Notes: a model not told the origin generated them from the letters alone. 64,000 nucleotides of DNA from Parapedobacter sp037190485 (GCA_037190485.1 JBBCJB010000002.1:310001-374000), one strand, 5' to 3'; counted from the first letter of the stretch, positions 49,794 to 59,784 are shown. Numbers and translations: made by a program.

Positions 49794-50789
49794 ATGACTG
49801 AACGTCCCATAAAACTACTGTTTCAAAAGTTCCTTGACGGAGCCTGTACCGACGAGGAAATCACCCTGTTGCTGGATTACATCCGTAATGCCGACAATCC
49901 GGATGACATACCGGGTGTCGAAGAAGTGCGCGCAATGTTCCCCGAGGCAACGCGTATGGACAGCCAAGCGGCTGAACGCATCTTCAACGACATCATGCTG
50001 CGACATGCGGACCCCGGTCGCCCCATTCGACGCCTCAACGGCTTGCGTACCTTCATCCGCTCGTCAAGGGCCATGGCGGCGAGCATCGCGCTACTGTTCA
50101 CCGTGACCGTGGCGGGGTATTTCCTGTTCTGGCCACAGCGCGTCGCCTATACCACCCCTTACGGGCGGGTGGATACCTTGAGGTTGGACGACGGCTCCGT
50201 CATCACGCTCAACGCCAATACCACGGTATCGATCAGCAAAACATTCGCAACGGCAAGGCGACGCGAGGTCTGGATATCGGGCGAAGCGTTTTTTCAGGTG
50301 GCCCACGACGCCGAAAAACCGTTCGTGGTACATACCGAACGGGGTATGGATATCGAAGTGTTGGGTACCGCATTCAACGTGAATGCGCGTACACACGAAG
50401 CCACGGTGGTGCTTAGCCAAGGCAGCGTGGCGGCTACCCTGGGCAAGCAGGTACACCGGCTAAAGCCAGGCGAAATGATCCAACTGCCGGCCAACGCAAA
50501 AGCCATGACCGTGACCCCGACCGACACCCTCTATTATGCTTCTTGGCGACATCATTTGCTGGCCTTCAAGGACGAAACGCTGCGCCATGTGGCCAACACC
50601 ATCCATGACCGGTATGGATATGAGCTGCTATTCGCCGATGCAGCCACCGAACAGCTACGCTTTACCGGATCGGTACCCGCCGACGACCTGGACATGGCGT
50701 TGAATATGATCGCGCTGGCCTTTGAACTGGCCATCGAAAAAACAGGCAACGAATTGCACCTTAAAAAAAGAAACACGTCAAACAACTAA
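49794..50789 (+). CDS. FecR-family anti-sigma factor of locus D
   Basis: A 331-residue anti-sigma factor: cytoplasmic part to about 90 (FLDGACTDEEITLLLDYIRN), membrane helix about 93-113 (MAASIALLFTVTVAGYFLFW), FecR domain (TPYGRVDTLRLDDGSVITLN, EVWISGEAFFQVAHDAEKPF, VEVLGTAFNVNA) and DUF4974-type end (DETLRHVANTIHDRYGYELL, VPADDLDMALNMIALAF). It is the shortest FecR here. SusC follows after 25 bases, so there is no room for the leader RNA seen in loci A-C. Confidence 0.9.
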   Translation: MTERPIKLLFQKFLDGACTDEEITLLLDYIRNADNPDDIPGVEEVRAMFPEATRMDSQAAERIFNDIMLRHADPGRPIRRLNGLRTFIRSSRAMAASIALLFTVTVAGYFLFWPQRVAYTTPYGRVDTLRLDDGSVITLNANTTVSISKTFATARRREVWISGEAFFQVAHDAEKPFVVHTERGMDIEVLGTAFNVNARTHEATVVLSQGSVAATLGKQVHRLKPGEMIQLPANAKAMTVTPTDTLYYASWRHHLLAFKDETLRHVANTIHDRYGYELLFADAATEQLRFTGSVPADDLDMALNMIALAFELAIEKTGNELHLKKRNTSNN

Positions 50790-50814
50790 TTTCAAACAAT
50801 AAACAAGCTCTTGC

Positions 50815-53800
50815 ATGAAAGCAACACTACGAATCTTCCCCCTAGTGGCATGCCTTGCACTGATGTGCGCAGGGCCACGTATCGCGGCATCGCAGCAGTA
50901 CGCCATGGTAAAAACCCCCAATCTTGTGCAAAAGATCCGGTTCAGCGACTTCTTGACATCGCTGGAGCAGAAATTCGATGTACGCGTCAATTACAACACC
51001 ACGCTCATCGGCACGAAACAGTTGCTCGCTCCGGACATCACGGGCGTGAACAAGGCAGCCCTGCCCCAATTCCTCAACCAGCTGCTGGCGGGCCATGGGC
51101 TTTATGTGGAACAGGTCAACGAGAAATTCCTGGTCATCAGACCCGTCAGGGCCACCCCTGAAGGCAAAACGGCAGCACACCTGCCCACCGGCACGACCCA
51201 AGGGGCCATCCAACACCAGGTGTCGGGCCACGTGAGCGATGCGGCCGACGGCACGTCGATAGCCGGGGCAAGCATATCGGTAAAGGGCACCAGCCTGGGC
51301 ACCAAAACCGACGAAAACGGCAACTATCGCCTAAGTGGCCTCCCCGGAAACGACACGTTGGTCTTCAGCTACCTCGGGTACCGCACCCAGGAGATCGCCG
51401 TGCTGGGGCAGTCGACGATCAATGTCAGGCTTGGCCTGGCGGAAGACGTCTTGGAAGAAGTGGTGGTAACGGCATTGGGGTTGAAACGCGAACAGAAAGC
51501 CTTGGGTTATGCGGTGCAGGCCATCAAAGGCGACGACCTGAACCGGGTACGGGGGGTGGATGTGGGCACCACGCTCACGGGCCGCATCGCCGGCCTACGT
51601 GTTTTTAACAGCACCGAATTCAATGCGACACCATCCATCCAGCTGCGCGGCATGACACCGATCCTGGTGGTGGATGGGGTAGCCTACGAAAACATGACAC
51701 TCCGCGATATTCCCACGGACAACATCGAGAACATCTCGGTACTGAAAGGGGCCACGGCCACGGCCTTGTACGGCAGTATGGGTGCCGGCGGCGCGATCAT
51801 GGTCACCACCAAGAAAGGCTTGGGCGAAAAGGGCGTGGAAATCGCCGTGACCTCCAACAACATGTTCTTTGCGGGCTACCTGGCGCTACCCGATGTACAA
51901 TCGTCTTACTCGGCCGGATATGGCGGCAAATACAACACGGATGACGAAGTCTGGGGCGACAAGCTCGACATCGGCCGGATGTACCGGCAATGGAACCCGC
52001 TCACCAAGCAGCTGGATGACGAGCCCACCGAATTGACCTCTCGGGGCAAGAACAACTTCCGGAACTTCCTGGAGCCGGGCGTGATTTCCAACAACGCGGT
52101 GAGCTTCACCACGCAGGGCGAAAACGGCAGCATCCGTACGTCCATCAGCCACGTGTACAACAAAGGGCAGTATCCCAACACCAAGCTGAACATGACCAAC
52201 ATCTCGGTATCGGGCGAAACCAAGATCTCGGAGAAAATCAACCTGGAAAGCCGCCTGGGTTACAACCGCCGCTTCGCACCGAACGATTTCGGCGCGGGAT
52301 ACAATAACCAGGGATACATCTACAACATCCTGGTGTGGACCGGCCCGGAATACGACCTGATGCAATACAAAGATTACTGGGTCATCGAAAACGAAAAACA
52401 GAACTGGCACTATGCCGCTTGGTACGACAACCCCTACCTGGCGGCCCACGAAAAACTGAGCTCGGAGCTGATCAACAAACTGAATGCGGCCGTGACGCTC
52501 AACTACCAGATGACCGATTGGGGCAAATTCATGCTCCGTAGCGGGTATGATTATTACGGCAACACCTTGGAACAACGGAATCCGATGGGGATCTTCGGCA
52601 CCCGCGGCGGATTCTCAGGCTACGACAACCGGGGGAAATATTGGGCCAGGAAACAGGATGGCTTCGGCACCACCAACGACCTGATCTTCGTGGCCAACAA
52701 GGAATTCGGCGACTTTACGGTAGACGGGCTCGCCGGTGCGGCCATCTTCTACCGGCAGGACAACATCCTGACGGCATCGACCGTAAACGGCCTATCCATC
52801 CCCGGTTTCTATTCGCTGCGCAACTCGATAGGCCCGGTGAGCGGCGTGGAAGCCGAAACGAAGGAAATGGTGAACAGTACGTATGCCCGGCTGTCGCTGG
52901 CCTGGCGCAATGCGCTTTTCGTGGAAGCCACCGGCCGTAACGACTGGTCTTCCGTCTTGCCGAAAGAAAACCGCTCCTTCTTCTACCCATCCGTATCGGG
53001 CAGTGCGGTGGTTTCCGAATTCCTCGGCGACGCCAGGCCCAATTGGCTATCGCTCCTGAAAGTGCGCGGATCGTGGGCCATCACCAAAGAGGTGCCTTCG
53101 CCCTACGAAATCAAACAGGCCTTCGGCGTAACGGCCAACGTGTGGAACGGCATGTCTACGGGATCCTATTCAAGCGTGATCCGGGACTATTCGATATCGC
53201 CGACGCAACGGGACAGCTGGGAAGTCGGGGTGGAATTCTCGGCCTTGCAGCAGCGGCTGTTTGGTGACTACACCTATTACACCCGCAAGCTGCACAACAT
53301 CAAGAGCAACATCAATGACGCAAATTACAATAACATTTCGCATACCACGGGTTTCAGGGCCCGGCTCATCAACCTGCAGGAAGAACGGCTGACCCGTGGG
53401 CATGAAATCTCATTGGGCGGCATCCCGGTCAGGAACGCCGATTTCCAATGGACGGTGAGCGGGAACCTGTCGCAGAACCTGGAGTACTACCACAAATTGG
53501 ACGCGGAATACACGCCGGATGAACTATACATCCAGGTGGGCATGCGTACCGACCATTACGCTGCCCGCGATTGGGAACGCACGCCGGATGGCCAGATCAT
53601 CCACAACAGCGCGGGCATGCCCATCAGTGCCGTACACGCCAGTCGTTTATTTGGCTACTCCGCGCCGAAATGGTTCTGGGGGTTGACGAACGACTTCCGT
53701 TACCGTGATTTCAACCTGTCTTTCAGCATCGACGGGCGCGTAAAAGGACTCTCCTACTCAAACATGAATGCACGGCTCTGGCAAACAGGCGCACACCCCG

Positions 53801-54228
53801 ACTCCGACACACCCGAGCGGTACGAAGAGGTGGTCAATGGCAACCGGACCTATGTCGGTGCCGGTGTACGGATCGTCTCCGGCACAGTGACCTATGACCG
53901 ATACGGCCAGATCATCGCTGACGATCGCGTCTTTGCGCCAAACGAGCAGGTGGTTTCTTATGAAAACTATTGGAAAAGGGCTTACTCCGGTACGCGTAAT
54001 ATCTGGGATGAAACCTTCATCAAGCTGCGCGAGATCTCGCTGAACTACACCGTTCCGGTGGAGATAGCCGGAAAATTGAGAGCGAAACGGGCGAGCGTCG
54101 GGGTAACCGGGCAAAACCTGTTCCTATGGACCAAGGAATACCGGTTCTCCGACCCCGACAGGGGTTCGGAAGACCTCAACTCGCCCTCGATGCGTTACCT
54201 CGGATTCAACATCAACGTGAACTTTTAA
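50815..54228 (+). CDS. SusC/RagA-type TonB-dependent outer-membrane transporter of locus D
   Basis: A 1137-residue SusC transporter. Signal peptide MKATLRIFPLVACLALMCAG with cleavage near IAAS. Then an STN-like domain (about 40-110, FSDFLTSLEQKFDVRVNYNT), a carboxypeptidase-regulatory-like domain (about 138-210, GTSIAGASISVKGTSLGTKT), the plug (VTALGLKREQKALGYAVQAI, ILVVDGVAYENM, IENISVLKGATATALYGSMG) and barrel ending LGFNINVNF. The ALGLKREQKALGY form of the plug places it in a SusC branch different from loci A-C. Substrate unknown. Confidence 0.92.
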   Translation: MKATLRIFPLVACLALMCAGPRIAASQQYAMVKTPNLVQKIRFSDFLTSLEQKFDVRVNYNTTLIGTKQLLAPDITGVNKAALPQFLNQLLAGHGLYVEQVNEKFLVIRPVRATPEGKTAAHLPTGTTQGAIQHQVSGHVSDAADGTSIAGASISVKGTSLGTKTDENGNYRLSGLPGNDTLVFSYLGYRTQEIAVLGQSTINVRLGLAEDVLEEVVVTALGLKREQKALGYAVQAIKGDDLNRVRGVDVGTTLTGRIAGLRVFNSTEFNATPSIQLRGMTPILVVDGVAYENMTLRDIPTDNIENISVLKGATATALYGSMGAGGAIMVTTKKGLGEKGVEIAVTSNNMFFAGYLALPDVQSSYSAGYGGKYNTDDEVWGDKLDIGRMYRQWNPLTKQLDDEPTELTSRGKNNFRNFLEPGVISNNAVSFTTQGENGSIRTSISHVYNKGQYPNTKLNMTNISVSGETKISEKINLESRLGYNRRFAPNDFGAGYNNQGYIYNILVWTGPEYDLMQYKDYWVIENEKQNWHYAAWYDNPYLAAHEKLSSELINKLNAAVTLNYQMTDWGKFMLRSGYDYYGNTLEQRNPMGIFGTRGGFSGYDNRGKYWARKQDGFGTTNDLIFVANKEFGDFTVDGLAGAAIFYRQDNILTASTVNGLSIPGFYSLRNSIGPVSGVEAETKEMVNSTYARLSLAWRNALFVEATGRNDWSSVLPKENRSFFYPSVSGSAVVSEFLGDARPNWLSLLKVRGSWAITKEVPSPYEIKQAFGVTANVWNGMSTGSYSSVIRDYSISPTQRDSWEVGVEFSALQQRLFGDYTYYTRKLHNIKSNINDANYNNISHTTGFRARLINLQEERLTRGHEISLGGIPVRNADFQWTVSGNLSQNLEYYHKLDAEYTPDELYIQVGMRTDHYAARDWERTPDGQIIHNSAGMPISAVHASRLFGYSAPKWFWGLTNDFRYRDFNLSFSIDGRVKGLSYSNMNARLWQTGAHPDSDTPERYEEVVNGNRTYVGAGVRIVSGTVTYDRYGQIIADDRVFAPNEQVVSYENYWKRAYSGTRNIWDETFIKLREISLNYTVPVEIAGKLRAKRASVGVTGQNLFLWTKEYRFSDPDRGSEDLNSPSMRYLGFNINVNF

Positions 54229-54257
54229 TGGTCAATACGCTTCTAATACCGATAGAC

Positions 54258-55784
54258 ATGAAAAGAATAACTAAATATATCGTCATCGCATTGGTCGGGG
54301 TCTCGTCCTCGTGCTCGAAATTCGATGAAATAAACACCGACCCGGAGGCTGCCGAAAAAGTGACCTCGGCCATGATCGCCACCCGCATCATCCTGAACCT
54401 GGCGAACCAGCCCACGCAAAAGGGGTTCTTGCAGCCCTACATGCTCAACAAGAACATCGTCTGGACAGAATTCGTCGAAAGTTTCCAATACAATGGGTTC
54501 GGTGCCGGCTCGCTGAGCTTCATCGCCATCAACGATGCCCATTTCATGGTCGAGTTCGCCGGAACCGAAGCCCTGGCCAAATCGTACGAAGGGCTGATGT
54601 ACTTTGCCCGGGCTGCCAAATTTTTCGAAGCGACCATGGACCTCGGCGACATCCCGTACCACGATGCCTTGAAGGGAGAGACCGATAAGCAGTATTTCCC
54701 GAAGTACGATACGCAAAAAGCCGTGTTCCTAGGCATCCTGAACGAACTTGAACTGGCCGACCAGGCGTTTGCAGCCGGCACGAAATTTACGGGCGACCCC
54801 ATCTATGACGGAACCGTCGAGCATTGGCGCAAACTGGTGAACAGCTATGCGCTGAACGTACTCATGCAGCTGAGCAAGAAGGAAACCGATGCCGACCTGA
54901 ACATCAAAGGCCGTTTCCAGCAAATACTGGCCAACAAGCCCCTGTTTACATCCAACGCCGACAACTATCAGTTGGTACGGGCCGACTTGAGCGGGCAGCA
55001 ATACCCATTCTATAAAGTCGGCAACAACTTCACGATCTACCCGATCGTGTCGTCCGAAATCATCGATCGCCTGAAGGCACGTGCCGACCGCCGTCTATTT
55101 TACTATGCCAATCCTTCTCCGGTGAAGCTAGCTGGCGGCCAGACCCAATCTGATTTCTCCGCGTACGTGGGCATAGACCCTTCTTTGGTGTACGACAACA
55201 TCCTCGACATCAAAAACTCGAACGACTACTCCAAGCTCAACGACCGGTACGTGGAAATCGCCACCGGTGAGCCCACGCAACAGCTATCCTACTCGCAATT
55301 GTGTTTCATCGTCGCTGAGGCGGCGGTACGTGGTTGGGTCAACGAATCTGCCGTGGATTGGTACAAGAAAGGCGTGGAGGCCTCGATGAAATTCATTTAT
55401 GACCATACGCCCAACACCACCCAGTTCCATCACAACATGCCGTTGGATGCCGGTTATGTGAGTTCATACGTCAACACCTTGGGCGATTCGTTTCCAGCGG
55501 CATCGGAAGCACGAATCGAAGAGATCATCACCCAGAAATACCTCGCAAGTTACCTGCAATCGGAATTTGTCACGTATTACGACTACCGGCGCACGGGCTA
55601 TCCGAGATGGAAGATCAACCCGGCGACCAGCCTCAATTCGGAAGCCCCCACCAAGATACCCGTAAGATGGCGGTATCCGACGGTCGAATTCAACTACAAT
55701 TCGGAAAACGTCGATGAAGCCGTCCAACGCCAATTCGGTGGCATCGACGACATTAACCAATTGATGTGGTTGCTGAAAGATTAG
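54258..55784 (+). CDS. SusD/RagB family nutrient-binding outer-membrane lipoprotein of locus D
   Basis: A 508-residue lipoprotein of the second SusD-like group. I start it at 54258 (MKRITKYIVIALVGVSSSC, lipobox Cys 19); an ATG at 54228 overlaps the SusC stop and could serve as a coupled start. Marks: FDEINTDPEAAEKVTSAMIA near the mature N-terminus, GLMYFARAAKFFEATMDLGD, IPYHDALKGE, LCFIVAEAAVRGWVNESAVD, YKKGVEASMKFIYD, and ITQKYLASYLQSEFVTYYDY. The ligand cannot be told; the ethanolamine-type operon begins 190 bases further on the same strand, but a repeat element and a probable new promoter lie between. Confidence 0.88.
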   Translation: MKRITKYIVIALVGVSSSCSKFDEINTDPEAAEKVTSAMIATRIILNLANQPTQKGFLQPYMLNKNIVWTEFVESFQYNGFGAGSLSFIAINDAHFMVEFAGTEALAKSYEGLMYFARAAKFFEATMDLGDIPYHDALKGETDKQYFPKYDTQKAVFLGILNELELADQAFAAGTKFTGDPIYDGTVEHWRKLVNSYALNVLMQLSKKETDADLNIKGRFQQILANKPLFTSNADNYQLVRADLSGQQYPFYKVGNNFTIYPIVSSEIIDRLKARADRRLFYYANPSPVKLAGGQTQSDFSAYVGIDPSLVYDNILDIKNSNDYSKLNDRYVEIATGEPTQQLSYSQLCFIVAEAAVRGWVNESAVDWYKKGVEASMKFIYDHTPNTTQFHHNMPLDAGYVSSYVNTLGDSFPAASEARIEEIITQKYLASYLQSEFVTYYDYRRTGYPRWKINPATSLNSEAPTKIPVRWRYPTVEFNYNSENVDEAVQRQFGGIDDINQLMWLLKD

Positions 55785-55786
55785 TT

Positions 55787-55929
55787 AGTGTCCGTCTATA
55801 ATGTCGTCTGGCTGCGTTGCGCTCGTTCAGAAAATGCTCATTTACCATTAGTAAACTGCGCTTTTCCTTACTTCGCGCGCCTTGCCAGCCACCATTCTAG
55901 CCTGGCCACTGGCTTTATGGACAGACTCT
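55787..55929. repeat. Palindromic intergenic repeat element (MITE/REP-like)
   Basis: A 143-base stretch with imperfect inverted ends: AGTGTCCGTCTATAA at the left and TTTATGGACAGACTCT at the right (12 of 15 positions pair). Inside is a small perfect hairpin, TTTAC-CATTA-GTAAA, flanked by GCTCGTTCAGAAAATGCTCA and CTGCGCTTTTCC. I recall close relatives of this core between genes in many unrelated bacteria. It lies between the SusD stop and the permease gene and codes for nothing. Confidence 0.65.
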
Positions 55930-55942
55930 AATTAATTATCAC

Positions 55943-55950
55943 TATCTTTC
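55943..55950 (+). promoter_or_regulatory. Near-consensus -7 box before the permease operon
   Basis: TATCTTTC differs from TAnnTTTG in the last base only and lies 27 bases before the permease ATG at 55977, just beyond the repeat element. No -33 TTG is found at the expected distance. Confidence 0.35.
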
Positions 55951-55976
55951 GCCGACAATAATCAAACTTCGCCGTC

Positions 55977-57275
55977 ATGGCCGCTCAACTAAAAAAAACA
56001 CTCTCCCCTTTCGCCCTGTGGGCGCTGGGGGTGGGTTATGTGATTTCAGGGATGTATTTCGGCTGGAATCTCGGCCTTGAAAAAGGCGGGACCTTGGGCA
56101 TGGGCATCGCCACGGTGGTGGTGATGGCCATGTACATCACCTTTACCTTCAGCTATTCGGAGCTGGCGTGCGCCATCCCGAAGGCAGGCGGTGTGTTCGA
56201 CTACGCCGAGCGGGCCTTGGGCAAGGACATGGCCTTCATTGCAGGCATAGCGCAAACCGTGGAGTTCGTCTTTGCGCCACCGGCCATTGCCTTCGCCATC
56301 GGCGCCTATTTCAACGCGTTCTTTCCGGACGTGCCGATCATCACCAGTGCCGTGGTGGCCTACCTGCTGTTTACCGGCCTCAACATCGCCGGCGTAAAGG
56401 CCGCCGCGACCTTCGAAATGGTCATCACCGTATTGGCCGTGGGCGAATTGCTGCTTTTCGTCGGAATCGTGACGCCCAGCTTCGAGGCGGCTAACTTGGT
56501 GCACAATGCCTTTCCGAATGGCTGGGCCGGGGCATTTGCCGCCATCCCCTTTGCCATCTGGTTTTTCCTGGGCATCGAGGGAATCGCCAATGTGGCCGAG
56601 GAAACCAAGAATCCACAACGCGATATCCAGAAAGGGTTCGGCTGGGCCATTTTCACGCTGGCGGTACTGTGTGCCCTCGTCTTCCTTTCTGCGGTGGGCG
56701 TAGGTGGCTGGGAAGCCATCGTATACCAAAACGGGGTCAGCGGCGAGACGTCCGATTCGCCGTTGCCCTTAGCGCTCTCGATCGTGACGGGCGACAACCA
56801 CCTCCTGTACCACCTGCTCATCACCGTTGGGCTGTTTGGGCTGGTGGCCTCGTTCCACGGCCTCATCCTAGCGGCCGGACGGTCCACCTATGAAATGGGC
56901 AAGGCGCGGAATTTCCCGGCGATTTTCGGCAAGGTATCCAGCCGCTTCCGTACGCCTGCCTATGCGCTGGTGGGCAACATGGTGGTGGGCATGCTGGCGC
57001 TTTTTTCCGGACGGACGGGAGACATCATCACGCTATCGGTCTTCGGCGCGCTTACGCTATACATGATCGCCATGGTGGCGATGATCCGCTTGCGGAAGAA
57101 AGAACCTGCATTGGAACGCCCATTCCGGGTGCCGATGTACCCACTGTTTCCCAACGTCGTCCTGGTTGTCGCGGGCATATCCCTGGTGTCGATGTTTGTG
57201 TACAACTGGCAGATCGGATTGATTTACATCGTCATCTTGGCAGTGACGTACGGTTTCTTTAAATTTACGAGATGA
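55977..57275 (+). CDS. Amino acid/amine permease of the APC family, ethanolamine-permease type
   Basis: A 432-residue inner-membrane permease with about 12 helices. The N-terminal LSPFALWALGVGYVISGMYF and GWNLGLEKGGTLGMGIAT are characteristic of the ethanolamine permease (Eat) branch of the APC superfamily; further marks are YSELACAIPKAGGVFDYAER, the long helix pair AQTVEFVFAPPAIAFAIGAY, and FLGIEGIANVAEETKNPQRD. It should import a protonated amine such as ethanolamine. It heads a six-gene operon and overlaps the ligase gene by four bases, so its substrate is most likely that of the ligase. Confidence 0.85.
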   Translation: MAAQLKKTLSPFALWALGVGYVISGMYFGWNLGLEKGGTLGMGIATVVVMAMYITFTFSYSELACAIPKAGGVFDYAERALGKDMAFIAGIAQTVEFVFAPPAIAFAIGAYFNAFFPDVPIITSAVVAYLLFTGLNIAGVKAAATFEMVITVLAVGELLLFVGIVTPSFEAANLVHNAFPNGWAGAFAAIPFAIWFFLGIEGIANVAEETKNPQRDIQKGFGWAIFTLAVLCALVFLSAVGVGGWEAIVYQNGVSGETSDSPLPLALSIVTGDNHLLYHLLITVGLFGLVASFHGLILAAGRSTYEMGKARNFPAIFGKVSSRFRTPAYALVGNMVVGMLALFSGRTGDIITLSVFGALTLYMIAMVAMIRLRKKEPALERPFRVPMYPLFPNVVLVVAGISLVSMFVYNWQIGLIYIVILAVTYGFFKFTR

Positions 57276-58630
57276 CGAAACAGGAACTTATCGAATACGC
57301 AACGGCCCACCCCTCGGGCAAGGTGAAACTGGCCGCCTGCGACATCGACGGGGTGTTGCGGGGCAAGTACATTTCCGTTGACAAATTCAAGGCTGTGCTG
57401 GATAGCGGGCTGGGATTCTGCGATGTGGTGTTCGGCTGGGACTCGAGCGATGCCGCGTACGACAATACACGGTTTACGGGCTGGCATACCGGTTATCCGG
57501 ACATGCCGCTCCAGCTGGACCTGAACACGTTCCGCAAGATCCCCTGGGAAGACGACGTACCCTTTTTATTGGGCGATTTCGTGGACAGCGAGGGGAATGC
57601 ATCCCCGGTATGCCCACGTCAGCTGCTGCGCCACGTCATCAACCAATGCGAGGCGATGGGGTTCAAACCCTTCTTTGCCCAGGAGTTCGAGTGGTTCAAT
57701 TTCAGCGAAACGCCCGAAAGCCTGCAGCGCAAGGCGTTCCACGACCTACAGCCCCTCACGCCCGGGATGTTTGGCTATTCCATCTTGCGGAGCACGCTGA
57801 AAAACGGATTCATCAGCGACTTGTTCGCGCTATTGAAGGGGTTTGACGTGCCGCTGGAGGGCCTGCACACCGAGACCGGCCCGGGGGTGTATGAAGCCGC
57901 CATTACCTATGCCGACGCGTTGGAGGCTGCCGACCGCGCCGTGCTGTTCAAAACGGCCGTGAAGGAAATCGGCTATAAGCACGGCATCATGGCCACTTTC
58001 ATGGCCAAATGGAATGAAAACCTGCCGGGGTGCAGTGGCCACGTACACCAAAGCCTCTGGGATGGGGCGGCTGAACGGAACCTATTCCACGCCGCGGATG
58101 ACCCGGCGGGCACCAGCGACCTGATGAAACAGTACATCGCCGGCCAGTTGCATTGCCTGCCCCATATCCTGCCGATGTTTGCACCCAACATCAACAGCTA
58201 CAAACGACTGGTGGAGGGCGCGTGGGCACCGACCACGCGCACCTGGGGGATGGACAACCGTACCGTGGCGCTCCGTGTACTGGCTGGCGGCGAAAAATCC
58301 ACGCGGCTCGAAAGCCGTGTCGTCGGTTCGGATACCAATCCGTACCTCGCCATTGCCGCCTGCCTGGCGTCCGGGTTGTACGGCATCAAACACCAGCTTA
58401 GCCTGGAGCAACCCGTGACGGTTGGCAACGGTTACCGTGACGAGTCGAACGGCGTATTACCCGCCAACCTGCACGAGGCGACCCAACAGATGAAGCGTTC
58501 CGAAATCGCCGAGGAACTGTTCGGCGCGACGTTCGTGGATCATTTCTGCTGCACGCGTGAGTGGGAATGGCGGCAGTATGCCAAAGTGGTGACCGATTGG
58601 GAACTGAAGCGGTACTTCGAAATCATCTAG
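57272..58630 (+). CDS. Glutamine-synthetase-family ligase, probable gamma-glutamyl-ethanolamide (or related amine) synthetase
   Basis: A 452-residue protein of the glutamine synthetase superfamily in the PuuA/GlnA3/GlnA4/IpuC range. N-terminal beta-grasp region: KVKLAACDIDGVLRGKYIS. Catalytic region: FFAQEFEWFNF (metal glutamates), HTETGPGVYEAAITYADALE, GCSGHVHQSLW (metal His), NINSYKRLVEGAWAPTTRTW, and STRLESRVVGSDTNPYLAIA. There is no adenylylation loop as in GlnA, and the neighbours are catabolic, so it should join glutamate to an imported amine with ATP. The Eat-type permease before it and the alcohol dehydrogenase after it favour ethanolamine or another amino alcohol. Confidence 0.8.
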   Translation: MTKQELIEYATAHPSGKVKLAACDIDGVLRGKYISVDKFKAVLDSGLGFCDVVFGWDSSDAAYDNTRFTGWHTGYPDMPLQLDLNTFRKIPWEDDVPFLLGDFVDSEGNASPVCPRQLLRHVINQCEAMGFKPFFAQEFEWFNFSETPESLQRKAFHDLQPLTPGMFGYSILRSTLKNGFISDLFALLKGFDVPLEGLHTETGPGVYEAAITYADALEAADRAVLFKTAVKEIGYKHGIMATFMAKWNENLPGCSGHVHQSLWDGAAERNLFHAADDPAGTSDLMKQYIAGQLHCLPHILPMFAPNINSYKRLVEGAWAPTTRTWGMDNRTVALRVLAGGEKSTRLESRVVGSDTNPYLAIAACLASGLYGIKHQLSLEQPVTVGNGYRDESNGVLPANLHEATQQMKRSEIAEELFGATFVDHFCCTREWEWRQYAKVVTDWELKRYFEII

Positions 58631-58635
58631 GAAGC

Positions 58636-59784
58636 ATGAATACGACATCCATCATACAGATCAATATCCCAACCACCATCCGGTTTGGTTGCGGTGCCGT
58701 GTCCGAACTGCCGGTCTACCTCAAGCGACACCACCTGTCGCGCCCACTGGTGGTCACCGACCCGGTGATTGCCCAATTGCCGTTTTTCAACGGGATCGTA
58801 GCAGACCTGGAGCGGCAGGGCCTGCAGGTAGCCGTGTTTTCAGCCATCCACAAAAACCCCGTAAAATCTGACGTATACAACGGCACGGCGGTGTGGGATG
58901 ACGCGGGCAGCGATTCGGTGATCGGCATCGGTGGCGGTGCCGCGCTGGATGTGGCCCGCGCCATCGTGCTGCGCGTGAACCACCGCGAAGACCTCTTCGT
59001 ATACGACGACCTCATCGGGGGCGACGTGTACGTAACGGGTGAGGTACCGCATTTCATCACGATCCCGACCACGGCGGGTACGGGCAGCGAAGTGGGGCGA
59101 AGCGCCATCATCGCCGACGACGAGACGCATCAAAAACGGATCCTCTTCTCGCCGAAATTGATGGCCAAGGTGGTCTTTGCCGACCCGTTGCTCACCATGG
59201 AGCTGCCGCCGCATATCACGGCCGCGACGGGAATGGACGCGCTGACCCACAACATGGAAGCCTTTTTGGCCAAAAACCCGAATCCGGTCTGCGACGGCAT
59301 CGCCCTGGAAGGCATGCGCCTGATTGCCCAATCGCTGGAGCACGCGGTAACCAAACCCGACGAAACGGCGCGGGCCAACATGCTCATGGCTTCCATGATG
59401 GGCGCGATGGCTTTCCAAAAAGGATTGGGCGTGGTGCATTCACTGGCCCATCCGTTGTCGTCCTTGCTAGATACCCACCACGGGCTGGCCAATGCCGTGA
59501 ACCTGCCCTATGGCATGGCATTCAATCGCGCGGGCAACGAAGACCGGTTCAGGCGGATGGCACGGGCGATGGACATCGCCGACGAAACAGGCCAAGGCGT
59601 GGTGGATTTCGTGAGGAACCTCAACGAACGCATCGGGATACCCAGCCGCTTGTCGGCCATTGGCGTAAGCCCGTCTCATATCGACACGCTCGCCGACCTG
59701 GCGCTCGCCGACTTTGCCCACCCAAACAATCCGAAACCCGTGAGCCGCGCCGACTTCAAAGCGCTTTACGAGGAAGCGCTATGA
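58636..59784 (+). CDS. Iron-containing (group III) alcohol dehydrogenase
   Basis: A 382-residue dehydrogenase, started at ATG 58636, five bases after the ligase stop. Marks: IRFGCGAVSELPVYLKRH, the NAD-binding SVIGIGGGAALDVARAIVL, TIPTTAGTGSEVGRSAII, ATGMDALTHNMEAFL (Asp and His ligands) and VHSLAHPLSSLLDTHHGLAN (two further His ligands). All metal ligands are present. In this operon it would oxidise the free hydroxyl of the gamma-glutamylated amino alcohol to an aldehyde, a step not needed for putrescine, which is the strongest hint that the substrate is an amino alcohol (inference). Confidence 0.87.
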   Translation: MNTTSIIQINIPTTIRFGCGAVSELPVYLKRHHLSRPLVVTDPVIAQLPFFNGIVADLERQGLQVAVFSAIHKNPVKSDVYNGTAVWDDAGSDSVIGIGGGAALDVARAIVLRVNHREDLFVYDDLIGGDVYVTGEVPHFITIPTTAGTGSEVGRSAIIADDETHQKRILFSPKLMAKVVFADPLLTMELPPHITAATGMDALTHNMEAFLAKNPNPVCDGIALEGMRLIAQSLEHAVTKPDETARANMLMASMMGAMAFQKGLGVVHSLAHPLSSLLDTHHGLANAVNLPYGMAFNRAGNEDRFRRMARAMDIADETGQGVVDFVRNLNERIGIPSRLSAIGVSPSHIDTLADLALADFAHPNNPKPVSRADFKALYEEAL

